From the NCBI RefSeq assembly GCF_006716265.1, contig NZ_VFOS01000001.1, positions 1,364,001 through 1,428,000 of the forward strand: a stretch of DNA of 64,000 nucleotides. Reading direction: 5' to 3'. Within the stretch, counting starts at the first letter, position 1; each line of letters opens with the position of its first letter. Both the position numbers and the translations under genes were made by a program. A model generated the notes under the pieces. It searched no databases. It was not told the DNA's origin and was given only the letters and a program-made list of their open reading frames with translations. Shown in pieces: positions 1-9,173 of this stretch. The DNA is from Rarobacter faecitabidus (lineage in GTDB: Bacteria; Actinomycetota; Actinomycetes; Actinomycetales; Cellulomonadaceae).

Positions 1-1779
1 GCCCGGGTAGTGGTCCTCGAACCACTCGCGGTTCTGAAAAGGGTAGTGGACCTGGGCGAACGGCATCGAGCCGGAGTCGAACCAGACGTCTAGCACGTCC
101 GTGATGCGGCGCATGGTGGACTGGCCGGTCGGGTCGTCCGGGTTCGGGCGGGTCAGTTCGTCGATGAAGGGTCGGTGCAGGTCGACCTCGCCCTCGTGAT
201 TGCGGGGCAACCGGCCGAAGTCGGCCTCGATCTCGGCGAGCGAGCCGTAGACGTCAGTGCGTGGGTAGTCGGGGTTGTCCGAGACCCACACCGGGATCGG
301 CGAACCCCAGTAGCGGTTGCGCGAGATCGACCAGTCGCGGGCGTTCTCGAGCCACTTGCCGAACTGGCCGTCCTTGACGTTGTCCGGGGTCCAGTCGATC
401 TGCTGGTTGAGCTCGACCATCCGGTCGCGGAACGTGGTCACGGCCACGAACCAACTGGTCACGGCCTTGTAGATGAGCGGCTTGCGGCATCGCCAGCAGT
501 GCGGGTACGAGTGCTCGTACGAGGCCTGGCGCACCAGCACGGCGCGGTCGGTCTCGGGACGCCGTGCCAGCGGCCCGGAGCCGTCGCGCAGGTCGGTGAT
601 GATCGGCTTGTTGGCGTCGAACACCTGCAAGCCCGCGTAGTCGGGAACCTCAGAGGTGAACACGGCCCGGTCGTCCACCGGCAGCACGGTGCGGATACCG
701 GCCTCTCGGCACACGGCCATGTCGTCCTCACCGAAGGCGGGGGCCAGGTGGACAAGCCCTGTGCCGTCCTCGGTGGTGACGAAGTCCGCCGCGAGGATGT
801 GGAAGGCCGCCGCGCCGGGCGCCTCGTCCTCACCACGATTGGCAAAGTAGTCGAAGATCGGCGCGTAGCGCCGGCCGGCCAGGTCCTTGCCCGCGAATTC
901 GGCGACGACCTGCGGCGCCTCCCCCAGCTCGCGGGCGTAGGACCCGACGAGAGCCTTGGCGAGGATGACGCGCTCACCGGCCAGCGGGCCGTCCGCCGGG
1001 GCGACTGTGACGTAGTCGATCTCCGGGCCGACCGCGATCGCCAGGTTGGACGGGAGCGTCCACGGCGTGGTGGTCCAGATCAGGGCGAGTTCGCCGCTGT
1101 CCAGGCGCACGCCCACGGTCGCGGTGTTGTCCTGCCGGTTCTGGTAGACGTCGTCGTCCATGCGAAGCTCGTGGTTCGACAGCGGCGTCTGATCGTTCCA
1201 GCAGTAGGGCAGCACGCGGTAGCCCTCGTAGGCGAGGCCCTTGTCGTAGAGCTGCTTGAAGGCCCAGAGCACCGATTCCATGTAGGTGACGTCAAGGGTC
1301 TTGTAGTCGTTGTCGAAGTCGACCCAGCGGGCCTGCCGCGTGACGTAGTCCTGCCATTCGCGGGTGTACTTGAGAACGGAGGACCGGCAGGCCTCGTTGA
1401 AGCGGTCGATGCCGACGCGCTCGATGTCGGCCTTGCCCTGGATGCCGAGTTCGCGCTCGGCCTCGAGTTCGGCGGGCAGGCCGTGAGTGTCCCAGCCGAA
1501 CCGGCGCTCGACGCGCTTGCCGCGGAGCGTCTGGTAGCGCGGGATCACGTCCTTGGCGTAGCCGGTAAGGAGGTGGCCGTAGTGAGGCAGTCCGTTCGCG
1601 AACGGCGGGCCGTCGTAGAACACGAACTCGTTGGAGCCGTTCTCGCCCGCGGGCCGCTGGGCGATGGACTGCGCGAACGTGCCGTCCTGCTCCCAGTAGG
1701 CGAGGATCTGCTCCTCGATGGCGGGGAAACGCGGGGACGCCGGTACGGATTCCTCGGCGCGGTGGCGGGGGTAGGCCAT
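1..1779 (-). CDS. ileS: Isoleucyl-tRNA synthetase, type 2, 3' end outside window
   Basis: Charges tRNA-Ile with isoleucine in the cytoplasm. The reverse strand reads open for 593 codons from ATG at 1779 to the window edge, so the KMSKS loop and the anticodon-binding C terminus are not visible. The HIGH-type motif is GLPHYGHLL near residues 63-71, followed by the core motif [18 protein letters not shown] lies near residue 565. The HYGH form and the expected size above 1000 residues point to the eukaryote-like type 2 enzyme, a form associated in other bacteria with low mupirocin sensitivity (family knowledge, not shown here). The start follows AGGAGAG at good spacing. A T-box leader lies directly upstream. 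Confidence 0.96.
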   Translation of the reverse strand, partial: MAYPRHRAEESVPASPRFPAIEEQILAYWEQDGTFAQSIAQRPAGENGSNEFVFYDGPPFANGLPHYGHLLTGYAKDVIPRYQTLRGKRVERRFGWDTHGLPAELEAERELGIQGKADIERVGIDRFNEACRSSVLKYTREWQDYVTRQARWVDFDNDYKTLDVTYMESVLWAFKQLYDKGLAYEGYRVLPYCWNDQTPLSNHELRMDDDVYQNRQDNTATVGVRLDSGELALIWTTTPWTLPSNLAIAVGPEIDYVTVAPADGPLAGERVILAKALVGSYARELGEAPQVVAEFAGKDLAGRRYAPIFDYFANRGEDEAPGAAAFHILAADFVTTEDGTGLVHLAPAFGEDDMAVCREAGIRTVLPVDDRAVFTSEVPDYAGLQVFDANKPIITDLRDGSGPLARRPETDRAVLVRQASYEHSYPHCWRCRKPLIYKAVTSWFVAVTTFRDRMVELNQQIDWTPDNVKDGQFGKWLENARDWSISRNRYWGSPIPVWVSDNPDYPRTDVYGSLAEIEADFGRLPRNHEGEVDLHRPFIDELTRPNPDDPTGQSTMRRITDVLDVWFDSGSMPFAQVHYPFQNREWFEDHYPG

Positions 1780-1783
1780 GTCT

Positions 1784-2060
1784 CTCCTGGTCCTGAGTGT
1801 CGCGGTCGGCGCGATCGGTTGACGAACGACGCTACGAGGACGAGCGCCCGGGTCTCCCCGTGGCCCGCGGTACCACCCCGCTTGCCGCGTCTTCTTCCGT
1901 CCGGATTTTTTGGACGAGTTCTTCGCGGCCACTCATTGCCAGGCTGTCACGGGCCCGCCCGTCCGGTTCTACTAGGCCGCCCGCGTGGCCACGAGGCAAT
2001 GGACTGCTGAGCGTCAACTGCGCTGGCACGCGGGGGCCGTTCTTCCGGAGACTCACCGGT
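1784..2060 (-). promoter_or_regulatory. T-box riboswitch leader of ileS
   Basis: The reverse strand carries GGGGTGGTACCGCG at 1879-1866, an excellent match to the T-box core that pairs with the uncharged tRNA acceptor end. It lies about 90 nt before the ileS start and is flanked by GC-rich inverted repeats. Actinobacterial ileS T-boxes are known to act mainly on translation initiation, by hiding the ribosome binding site; the AGGAGAG at 1782-1788 would be the controlled site. I could not assign stem I or the Ile specifier codon with confidence, so the upstream limit is approximate. A -10-like TAATAT lies at 2095-2090 on this strand. No gene is seen in 1780-2227. Confidence 0.85.
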
Positions 2061-2227
2061 GATTGCCGGGTCGATGTCTCTAACCGACCATATTACTCGA
2101 CCGGAATGCTCAATCGCGTTGCTGTGCCGCAGAGACCCTCGAGGGTGCCATATCGCGCATCGATACGGGCGTCGCGCGGACACTTGCTCACGCGGCGGGC
2201 AATCCTCGCCAGCGAGATTCACGGGGA

Positions 2228-2413
2228 CTACGGAGACCAGCTCGTACCCGACGACCAGCTAGTGCCCGGCTGTGATGTATTGCCGGACTGCCAGCTGGCT
2301 TCAAGGGCAGCGATAACCTCGGCAAAGGAAGCATCGACCTGCGCTACGTCGTAGAGCGACCCACGCTTGGCCTTCTTGAACCGTGTGGCACGGACATCAT
2401 CGGCGGTGAGCAC
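2228..2413 (-). CDS. Small DivIVA-domain protein
   Basis: A 61-residue protein whose N-terminal two thirds matches the DivIVA/DivI1A-type membrane-binding motif (LTADDVRATRFKKAKRGS, then YDVAQVDASFAEVIAAL). Such short single-domain proteins occur in actinobacteria beside the long DivIVA/Wag31 polar-growth scaffold. The long coiled coil of Wag31 is missing. The tail contains a near repeat, GTSWSSGTSWSP. A longer frame starts upstream, but GTG at 2413 is preferred because GAAAGGA sits 5 nt before it and homology begins exactly there. It lies upstream of ileS on the same strand, a neighbourhood often seen for cell-division genes in this phylum. Function inferred from the domain only. Confidence 0.7.
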   Translation of the reverse strand: MLTADDVRATRFKKAKRGSLYDVAQVDASFAEVIAALEASWQSGNTSQPGTSWSSGTSWSP

Positions 2414-2520
2414 GGGGATCCTTTCGAAGCAGGCAATCAGTATCGCGTCGAAAGCTCGCCAGCCGTTGGGCAGCGAACACCACCCTGCACGGAGACGCCC
2501 GGCGGGGTAGCGTTGGAGGC

Positions 2521-3864
2521 GTGCATCCACAGTCTAGTAGTCGCCGTAACGTTCGGCCGAACTCGTCCAACGCCATACGCACACTGGCCGTGGGCGCAAT
2601 CATTCCGATGCTGATCGGCCTCGCCGCGTGCGGGGGCGGACCGGATGCGGATATGGTGCGCGCCGAGGGCGTGTCGATGCGGGTCGTCTCCCCGGCCGAC
2701 GCTAGCGCGCTCGGCGATATCGTGAACGCCTCCCGGGCGGTTGGAACCACAGTGTTGAGCGGGGCCGACAGGGAGAACAACGTTGTCGTCTCGCCAGCCA
2801 GCCTCGCCTCCGCGCTGGCCATGCTGACCGAGGGCGCACAAGGCGCAACCCTGTCGGACTTGGAGGCGGCGCTCGGCGCAACCGGCGAGGACCGCCGGGA
2901 CGCGTTTGCGGCGCTTCGGGCCGTGATCGGTGAATTCGACGGTGATCCGAGCGATGCCACTGGCGACGAACTGCCCGAGAATGCGCTGATACACCTGGCG
3001 AATCGGTTGGTCGTCCACGACGACTTCGAGGTCAGGGACGAGTTCCTCCGGGCTCTTGCCGATGGTTTCGGCACGGGGGTGCAGCGGGCCGACCTTACGT
3101 CGGCGGCAAGCAAGAAAGTGCTCGACGAGTGGGTGAAGCACCACACGGGTGGTCTTATCTCCAAGTCGGCCATCGAACCGAATGCGGATCTTCGGCTAGT
3201 CATTCAGGATGCCGTGCTGTTCGCCGCCCGCTGGGCCACGCCTTTCGAATCGGCGGGAACAGTGGATCTGCCATTCACCCTGGGAACCGGCGGCAGCGTG
3301 GCGGTTCCTACGATGTCGATCCACGATGAGCCGTTCGCCTACGCGGACCTAACTGACGGCTGGGTAGCGGTGCGTCTCCCCTACACGTCCGGCGCGGTGG
3401 CCGATGTTCTGCTTCCCCCAGCGGGCACCGACCCGGCCGAGGCGAGCCCTGAGCTTCTTGCCGAGGCGGCGCAGAAACTGGGGGCGGCTCAGCCTGCACC
3501 AGCGAGCGTGTGGCTGCCGACCATTGATTTCAAGGACAAGATCGATCTGATTCAGGGTGGCGCGATTGGCGGCCTCGGCATCGGATCGATCCTGTGCGGT
3601 AACCCCGACGTGGATCTTTCCGGTATTGCGCTGAGCCCCGGCGACTTGTGCGTGCAGCAAGCCGCGCAGCAAGTGGTGCTTCGCGTGAACGAGGCAGGAA
3701 CGATAGCCGCAGCGGTAACCGAATTGGGTGTGTTCGCGGGAAGTGCCCCTATGGAGGCCCCCCAAGTCAGGGAGATCCGGTTCGACCGCCCCTTCCTGTT
3801 CACCATCAACCACGACAGCACGGGCTGGCCGCTGTTCTACGCCGCTATCCGCGACCCCCGCTAG
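2521..3864 (+). CDS. Serpin-family lipoprotein
   Basis: A 447-residue predicted serine-protease inhibitor anchored outside the membrane. The N terminus has a basic region, a hydrophobic stretch and the lipobox LAAC (Cys 37), so it should be a lipoprotein. The C terminus has the serpin signature FDRPFLFTI followed by STGWPLFYA. The hinge and reactive-centre loop lie near residues 390-415, with NEAGTIAAAV: the small residues after the hinge Gly-Thr are typical of inhibitory serpins that can insert their loop. The start is GTG with GGAGG only one base away, which is unusually close; a leaderless transcript or another start is possible. It stands alone between divergent neighbours, so the target protease is unknown. 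Confidence 0.88.
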   Translation: MHPQSSSRRNVRPNSSNAIRTLAVGAIIPMLIGLAACGGGPDADMVRAEGVSMRVVSPADASALGDIVNASRAVGTTVLSGADRENNVVVSPASLASALAMLTEGAQGATLSDLEAALGATGEDRRDAFAALRAVIGEFDGDPSDATGDELPENALIHLANRLVVHDDFEVRDEFLRALADGFGTGVQRADLTSAASKKVLDEWVKHHTGGLISKSAIEPNADLRLVIQDAVLFAARWATPFESAGTVDLPFTLGTGGSVAVPTMSIHDEPFAYADLTDGWVAVRLPYTSGAVADVLLPPAGTDPAEASPELLAEAAQKLGAAQPAPASVWLPTIDFKDKIDLIQGGAIGGLGIGSILCGNPDVDLSGIALSPGDLCVQQAAQQVVLRVNEAGTIAAAVTELGVFAGSAPMEAPQVREIRFDRPFLFTINHDSTGWPLFYAAIRDPR

Positions 3865-4014
3865 GCGAACCGGCGCCGGCGCCAAGGGGTGGGGCGCACC
3901 ACGCTGATACGGAAACCGCGCCTCGCCCAAGTCGGTCAAAGCATCGCCGGGGCGGCCGGCGCAGGTCGCGCCATAGCCACCAGTCCGCGCATGGGCGACG
4001 GTAACGTAGTCCCT

Positions 4015-4827
4015 ATGACAACCGTGGGATTCATTGGCACCGGCAACATGGCGAGCGCGATCGTGAAGGGAATCGTCGCGGATGGCATCGTTGCCGCCGC
4101 TGACGTGCTGCTCGTTGACCGCAGCCGCGACAAGGCAGTCGCGCTGGCCGAGTCAGTGGGCGGCGCCCAGGTGCTGGACAGTGCCGCCGAGATCGCTCAG
4201 CGAGCCGACCTTACGGTGATCGCCGTCAAGCCGAATGTCGTCGCCAGCGTCCTGCCCGAACTCGGTACCATCGTCGCCGAGCGCGGCAGCGCGATCGTGT
4301 CGATCGCGGCGGGCCTCACACTCGCCCGGCTCACCGAGTTGGCGGGTGCCGATGCCGCGATTGTCAGGGTGATGCCGAACGTGAACGCGACCGTCGGCGC
4401 CTCGATGTCGGCCCTGACCGGCAACGAATTCGTGACCGAAGCCCAGCGCTCGGCAGCGCTCGACGTGTTCGGGGCCGTGGGTCGCGTGATCGAACTAGAT
4501 GAGAAGCAGTTCTCCGCGTTCACGGCGATCGCCGGCTCCTCCCCCGCGTTCACCTTTGTCTACATCGATGCGCTCGCTCGAGCGGCCGTAGCGGCTGGAA
4601 TGCCTAAGGCCGTGGCGACGGAAGCCGCCGCCCAGGCCGTGCTCGGCAGCGCCAAACTACTGCTCGAATCCGGCACTCACCCCTGGGAGTTGGCCGACAT
4701 AGTCTCATCCCCCGGCGGCACCACCGTAGCGGGCTTGCTCAAACTGGAGGACGAGGGCTTCTTCGCCGCCGTCGTGGCCGGAGTGAAGGCGACCATCGAC
4801 CGCGATCAGGAACTCGGCAAGGCCTGA
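4015..4827 (+). CDS. proC: Pyrroline-5-carboxylate reductase
   Basis: Last step of proline synthesis: reduces pyrroline-5-carboxylate with NAD(P)H. The product is 270 residues, the usual length. The dinucleotide motif GFIGTGNMA is at residues 5-13, and the C-terminal region contains AGSSPAF and SPGGTT, both characteristic of ProC. The open frame extends upstream to 3889, but homology begins at ATG 4015 and no ribosome binding site is present there. Instead TAACGT lies exactly 7 nt before the ATG, so the transcript is probably leaderless. Confidence 0.95.
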   Translation: MTTVGFIGTGNMASAIVKGIVADGIVAAADVLLVDRSRDKAVALAESVGGAQVLDSAAEIAQRADLTVIAVKPNVVASVLPELGTIVAERGSAIVSIAAGLTLARLTELAGADAAIVRVMPNVNATVGASMSALTGNEFVTEAQRSAALDVFGAVGRVIELDEKQFSAFTAIAGSSPAFTFVYIDALARAAVAAGMPKAVATEAAAQAVLGSAKLLLESGTHPWELADIVSSPGGTTVAGLLKLEDEGFFAAVVAGVKATIDRDQELGKA

Positions 4828-4903
4828 GCCGACGTCGCGGCAGAAGCAACGCGCCAGGTTCCGTGCGCGTCAACGTTGTTACGCGACGAAGCCTATCGGA
4901 TCG

Positions 4904-5083
4904 TCAGGCGGTCGCGAGGCGCGCGCGCTTGGAATAGGCGTCGATGTCGCGCGCCACTAGGTGCTCGATGCTGATGATCACGTCAGCGGCGGCGACGGAG
5001 GCCTCGTCCTGGGAAAGCCTGCCCGCGCGAGCGGATTTCACGAAGGTCGCGAGGTAGCGCTCAAGGTGTGCGGAAGTAGTCAT
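4904..5083 (-). CDS. Hypothetical 59-residue protein
   Basis: A short open frame between proC and valS, on the opposite strand. It begins MTTSAHLERYLATFVKSA, is mostly helical with evenly mixed charge, and ends KRARLATA. The middle reads RLSQDEASVAAADVIISI. There is no signal peptide or membrane segment. A weak purine stretch (AGGCAGG) lies 7-13 nt before ATG. Codon use at third positions is strongly GC, like neighbouring real genes, which supports coding. I do not recognise the family. Confidence 0.5.
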   Translation of the reverse strand: MTTSAHLERYLATFVKSARAGRLSQDEASVAAADVIISIEHLVARDIDAYSKRARLATA

Positions 5084-5359
5084 GGAATGCCTGCCTGAGG
5101 TTGTCGATGATGGGGGTGCGGTCAGCGCGTGCGGCCTGGAAGGGCGGCCGTTTCATCAACAACAGAGCATTCGGGGGCGCATCGACGAGACGGGCGGGTG
5201 GCCGCCTGCATTCGTCATGTGTGATGCGCTCATGCATCCATCCTGGCGCGACGGTACTCGCTCGACAACGGATGGTCGAGAAATCTCACATCGTGAACCG
5301 CGGCTGAGGACGCTGATCCTGAGCTGCCGGAGCGCGCCGCTGTGGAAGAATATAGGGCT

Positions 5360-8092
5360 ATGAGCAACTCCCCCCACACGCCTGACTCGAACGCGCCCGC
5401 AACACGCAAGACCGCGGCGGTCAAGGGCGTACCGGACCGAGTCAGCACGGACGGCCTGGAGACCAAGTTTGACGAGCGCTGGACGAGCGAGCAGACCTAC
5501 TCGTTCGACCGCTCGTCGCCCAGGACCGATGTCTACTCGATCGACACCCCGCCGCCCACCGTCTCCGGTTCGCTTCACGTCGGCCACGTGTTCAGTTACA
5601 CGCACACCGACGTGATCGCGCGCTTCAAGCGCATGAGCGGCAAGCAGGTCTTCTACCCGATGGGCTGGGACGACAACGGCCTGCCGACCGAGCGTCGCGT
5701 GCAGAACTACTACGGCGTGCGTTGCGACCCGTCGCTGCCCTACATCGAGGGCTACGAGCCGCCGCTCCAGGGGGCCGAGGGCAAGAGCGTGAAGGCCGCG
5801 GATCAGCAGCCGATCTCGCGCCGGAACTTCGTCGAGTTGTGCGAGCGGCTGACGGTCGAGGACGAGAAGCAGTTCGAGGCGCTGTGGCGCCGACTGGGGC
5901 TCTCCGTCGATTGGGACCACACCTACCAGACGATTGGTAGGCGCGCACAGAAGGTCGCGCAGGCGGCCTTCCTGCGGAACCTTGCTCGTGGCGAGGCCTA
6001 TCAGGCCGAGGCGCCGGGGCTGTGGGACGTCACCTTCCAGACGGCCGTAGCGCAGGCCGAACTCGAGGCCCGGGAGTATCCCGGCCACTACCACCGGGTG
6101 GCGTTCCACCAGGGCGACGGTTCACCCGTCTACATCGAGACCACGCGCCCGGAACTACTGGCCGCATGCGTGGCGCTGATCGCCCACCCCGATGACGAGC
6201 GCTACCAGCACCTATTCGGCCAGGTCGTCACCTCCCCCGTTTTCGGCGTCGAGGTGCCCGTGCTCGCGCACCCCGCAGCTGAGAAGGACAAAGGTGCGGG
6301 AATCGCCATGTGCTGTACGTTCGGCGACCTCACCGACGTCCAGTGGTGGCGCGAACTGCAACTGCCCACGCGCTCCATCATTCGCCGCGACGGTCGCATC
6401 GTTGCCGAGGTCCCGGAGTGGATCACGGACGAGGGTGGCCGGGAAACGTTCGCGGAACTGGGCGGGAAGACCACGTTCTCGGCGCGCCAGATCGTTGTCG
6501 ATGCCCTGCGCGCGAGCGGCGACCTGGACGGCGAGCCGAAGGCGACCCAGCGCATGACGAACTTCTTCGAGAAGGGCGACAAGCCCCTGGAGATCGTGAC
6601 GTCGCGCCAGTGGTACCTGCGCAACGGCGGCCGCGACTGGGTCAAGGAGGACGGCACTTCCCGAGACTTACGCGCCGAACTCCTCGCCGATGGCGACGAA
6701 CTGAACTTCCACCCCGATTTCATGCGGGTGCGCTACGCGAACTGGGTCTCGGGGCTCAATGGGGACTGGCTGATCTCGCGCCAACGGTTCTTCGGAGTCC
6801 CCTTCCCCGTCTGGTATCCGATCGACGCCGAGGGTGAGGTGCAGTGGGAGAATCCCCTCGCTCCGACCGAGGACGAGCTGCCTATCGACCCGTCGAGTCA
6901 CGTTCCCGCCGGATATGACGAGTCCCAGCGTGGCAAGCCCGGCGGCTTCCTGGGTGATCCCGACATCATGGACACCTGGGCCACGAGCTCACTGACGCCG
7001 CAGATCGCCGGCGGCTGGCTCGAAGAACCGGAGCTCTTCTCCGCCGTCTACCCGATGGACCTGCGCCCCCAGGGTCAGGACATCATCCGCACGTGGCTAT
7101 TCTCCACGGTGGTGCGCGCCCACCTTGAATTCGGCGGCTTGCCCTGGTCCGATGCTGCGATCTCGGGCTGGATCCTCGACCCGGACCGCAAGAAGATGTC
7201 GAAGTCGAAGGGCAACGTCGTGACCCCGATGGGCCTGCTCGAGGAGTACGGCTCGGATGCCGTCCGTTACTGGGCGGCCTCCGCGCGACTCGGCACAGAT
7301 GCTGCCTTCGAGGTCGGGCAAATGAAGATCGGCCGCAGGCTCGCCATCAAGGTGCTGAACGCCGCCAAGCTCGCGCTGTCGTACGGCGTGCAGGAGGACG
7401 GCACCGGTTCGATCTCGCTCGACCCTTCGCTGGTGACGGTGGCCCTGGACAAGGCCATGCTGGCGGGTCTAGCCGAGGTCGTCGAGCGGTCGACGGCGGC
7501 GCTGGAATCGTACGACCACACGCGCGCGCTGGAACTGACAGAGACGTTCTTCTGGACGTTCTGCGATGACTACGTCGAACTGGTCAAGGATCGCGCCTAC
7601 GGTTCCGGAACCGATGATGTCTCGGGTGAGACCGTATCCGTGCGGACCGCCCTCGCGATCGCGACCGACACGCTGCTACGCCTGCTGGCGCCTTTCGTGC
7701 CGTTCGCGACCGAGGAGGTCTGGTCCTGGTACAACGACACGTCGGTCCACACCTCGCCTTGGCCCAGCGCCGAGACGCTACGCAAGGCGGCGGGCGACAC
7801 GGATCCGAGTCTGCTGACCGTTGCCGGTCACGCCCTTGCCGCGCTACGCAAGACGAAGACCGAGGCGAAGGTATCCATGAAGACGCCGATCCTGGCAGTA
7901 ACGCTCGATGTTCCCGCCGGTTCGGTGGCCGCGCTGGAGGCCGTCATTGTCGATGTCCGCAATGGTGGACGGGCCATCGGCACGGTAGACATCACCGCGG
8001 TCGACGCTGGCGCAACCGACCCATCCGTCCAGGGCGGCATTGCCGTGACTGCGGTCGAACTTGGCGAGGCACCGGCCCGGCGCCAGGCATAG
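5360..8092 (+). CDS. valS: Valyl-tRNA synthetase
   Basis: Charges tRNA-Val. The 910-residue product carries the HIGH-type motif PPPTVSGSLHVGH (HVGH at 73-76), the core FYPMGWDDNGLPTERRV, and KKMSKSKGN near residue 612. The insertion after GLPTERRVQNYYGVRCDP and the short C-terminal coiled coil are typical of the actinobacterial branch. An upstream in-frame GTG at 5342 exists, but ATG 5360 matches the usual N terminus. No strong ribosome binding site is visible; GAATAT lies 6 nt before the ATG, so a leaderless start is possible. A strong hairpin terminator follows at 8106-8148. Confidence 0.96.
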   Translation: MSNSPHTPDSNAPATRKTAAVKGVPDRVSTDGLETKFDERWTSEQTYSFDRSSPRTDVYSIDTPPPTVSGSLHVGHVFSYTHTDVIARFKRMSGKQVFYPMGWDDNGLPTERRVQNYYGVRCDPSLPYIEGYEPPLQGAEGKSVKAADQQPISRRNFVELCERLTVEDEKQFEALWRRLGLSVDWDHTYQTIGRRAQKVAQAAFLRNLARGEAYQAEAPGLWDVTFQTAVAQAELEAREYPGHYHRVAFHQGDGSPVYIETTRPELLAACVALIAHPDDERYQHLFGQVVTSPVFGVEVPVLAHPAAEKDKGAGIAMCCTFGDLTDVQWWRELQLPTRSIIRRDGRIVAEVPEWITDEGGRETFAELGGKTTFSARQIVVDALRASGDLDGEPKATQRMTNFFEKGDKPLEIVTSRQWYLRNGGRDWVKEDGTSRDLRAELLADGDELNFHPDFMRVRYANWVSGLNGDWLISRQRFFGVPFPVWYPIDAEGEVQWENPLAPTEDELPIDPSSHVPAGYDESQRGKPGGFLGDPDIMDTWATSSLTPQIAGGWLEEPELFSAVYPMDLRPQGQDIIRTWLFSTVVRAHLEFGGLPWSDAAISGWILDPDRKKMSKSKGNVVTPMGLLEEYGSDAVRYWAASARLGTDAAFEVGQMKIGRRLAIKVLNAAKLALSYGVQEDGTGSISLDPSLVTVALDKAMLAGLAEVVERSTAALESYDHTRALELTETFFWTFCDDYVELVKDRAYGSGTDDVSGETVSVRTALAIATDTLLRLLAPFVPFATEEVWSWYNDTSVHTSPWPSAETLRKAAGDTDPSLLTVAGHALAALRKTKTEAKVSMKTPILAVTLDVPAGSVAALEAVIVDVRNGGRAIGTVDITAVDAGATDPSVQGGIAVTAVELGEAPARRQA

Positions 8093-8105
8093 CCAAACCA
8101 CGTCT

Positions 8106-8148
8106 GGTGGTCGTCGCGCGTTGAAATTAGTCCCGCGCGACGGCCACC
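8106..8148. terminator. Hairpin between convergent valS and nuclease-fold gene
   Basis: GGTGGTCGTCGCGCG pairs with CGCGCGACGGCCACC around a 13-nt loop, one mismatch in 15. It lies 14 nt after the valS stop and between convergent genes, so it could serve both strands. No long T run follows. Confidence 0.7.
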
Positions 8149-8234
8149 GCACTGGTTTCATGCCAACCGAGTTAGCCTGCCAGTTACCACGCAACCGTCC
8201 ACGACGGAATACCTCTAAGCCACAAAGTCATGGA

Positions 8235-9173
8235 TCAACACTCAGAGGGATCACTGCAAAGTCGAACTTCACCATAAAGCATGCGGTGATCCGAGGCAGC
8301 GAATTTTTCCGGAGCGTGCTGCCCAACTTTGTAGCGTGAAGAGTACCCCTTCTTAAAGAAGATGTAGTCGATTTTCTTCCCCTTCGTGTCGGCGCCGTGA
8401 GTCACGCCATTGCCAACCTGATCGACCTCGGCAAAACGCTGTCCAGTCGATACGTTCCCGTCCTCGATCACATTGCTATACATGTGACTTAACGCCGCAC
8501 TGTCGTGCTTCAGATTTAGGTCTCCACCAAAGACCATGGGCTTGCCGTTGGCCTTGTCCAAAGCCCAACCAGCTGCGCCCTGCCATTTGGTTGTCCCGTT
8601 GGTAAGACTCCCTGGCGCGGCCCCTTTTGCCTTAGTACCTTGAAGCTGGGCCTTTTGAACCGTCACATCACTCGAGTTGTCAAGGTGTGTGACACACGCA
8701 ACCACCGAAATCTTATTGCTACCAACTTGCGTCAATGCACAACCGACCGTGTCCAACGCTCCACTTTGGACCCTGACTGGAATCTTGACGAAACCAAGAT
8801 CGGTCAGTGGACGGTGCGTGAAGATGGCAGTTCCTACCTTGCCACACTTAGAGTTTCCCGAGTCGCGCTTGGGATAGAACACAGATCCTGCGAACCACTT
8901 GTTACCGATCTTCTGGTAATCACCCATCAATTTTTGGCAGAATTCGATGGCGAGAAAGATGGCAGGCTTTTCTTCAACAATTCGGGCAGAAGCCGTCGCC
9001 AGGTTTTTCGAGTAGACCCCCGCATTTCCACACTCCGGGTCTAAGTGACATACATTCCACTCCATGACGTTGACCCCAGGTGCAATCGCCGCTTGCGCTG
9101 GAGTTGCGGTCACGCTCACGACAACTACGACGCTCAATAGCGTCAATATGGATGCGATCTTGCGAAATTTCAC
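8235..9173 (-). CDS. Secreted endonuclease/exonuclease/phosphatase-fold protein
   Basis: A 312-residue exported protein of the EEP (DNase I-like) metal-dependent phosphoesterase superfamily. The Sec signal peptide covers about residues 1-28, ending TPAQA-A. Fold motifs appear in order: MEWNVCH (Asn), FLAIEFCQK (catalytic Glu), VTHLDN, GGDLNLKHD (Asp/Asn) and AASDHRMLYGEV (Asp-His). The substrate could be DNA, RNA, a phosphoinositide or sphingomyelin and cannot be decided from sequence. Several Cys residues suggest disulfides. The GTG start follows GAGGAAAG at good spacing. The gene is clearly richer in A/T and Lys/Asn codons than its neighbours, which suggests later acquisition. Confidence 0.8.
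   Translation of the reverse strand: MKFRKIASILTLLSVVVVVSVTATPAQAAIAPGVNVMEWNVCHLDPECGNAGVYSKNLATASARIVEEKPAIFLAIEFCQKLMGDYQKIGNKWFAGSVFYPKRDSGNSKCGKVGTAIFTHRPLTDLGFVKIPVRVQSGALDTVGCALTQVGSNKISVVACVTHLDNSSDVTVQKAQLQGTKAKGAAPGSLTNGTTKWQGAAGWALDKANGKPMVFGGDLNLKHDSAALSHMYSNVIEDGNVSTGQRFAEVDQVGNGVTHGADTKGKKIDYIFFKKGYSSRYKVGQHAPEKFAASDHRMLYGEVRLCSDPSEC

Noticed and set aside
175-2010. 611-codon open frame on the forward strand
   Set aside because: It is antisense to ileS and its T-box; the reverse frame has clear synthetase motifs, while this one is low-complexity Val/Arg/Gly-rich shadow sequence.
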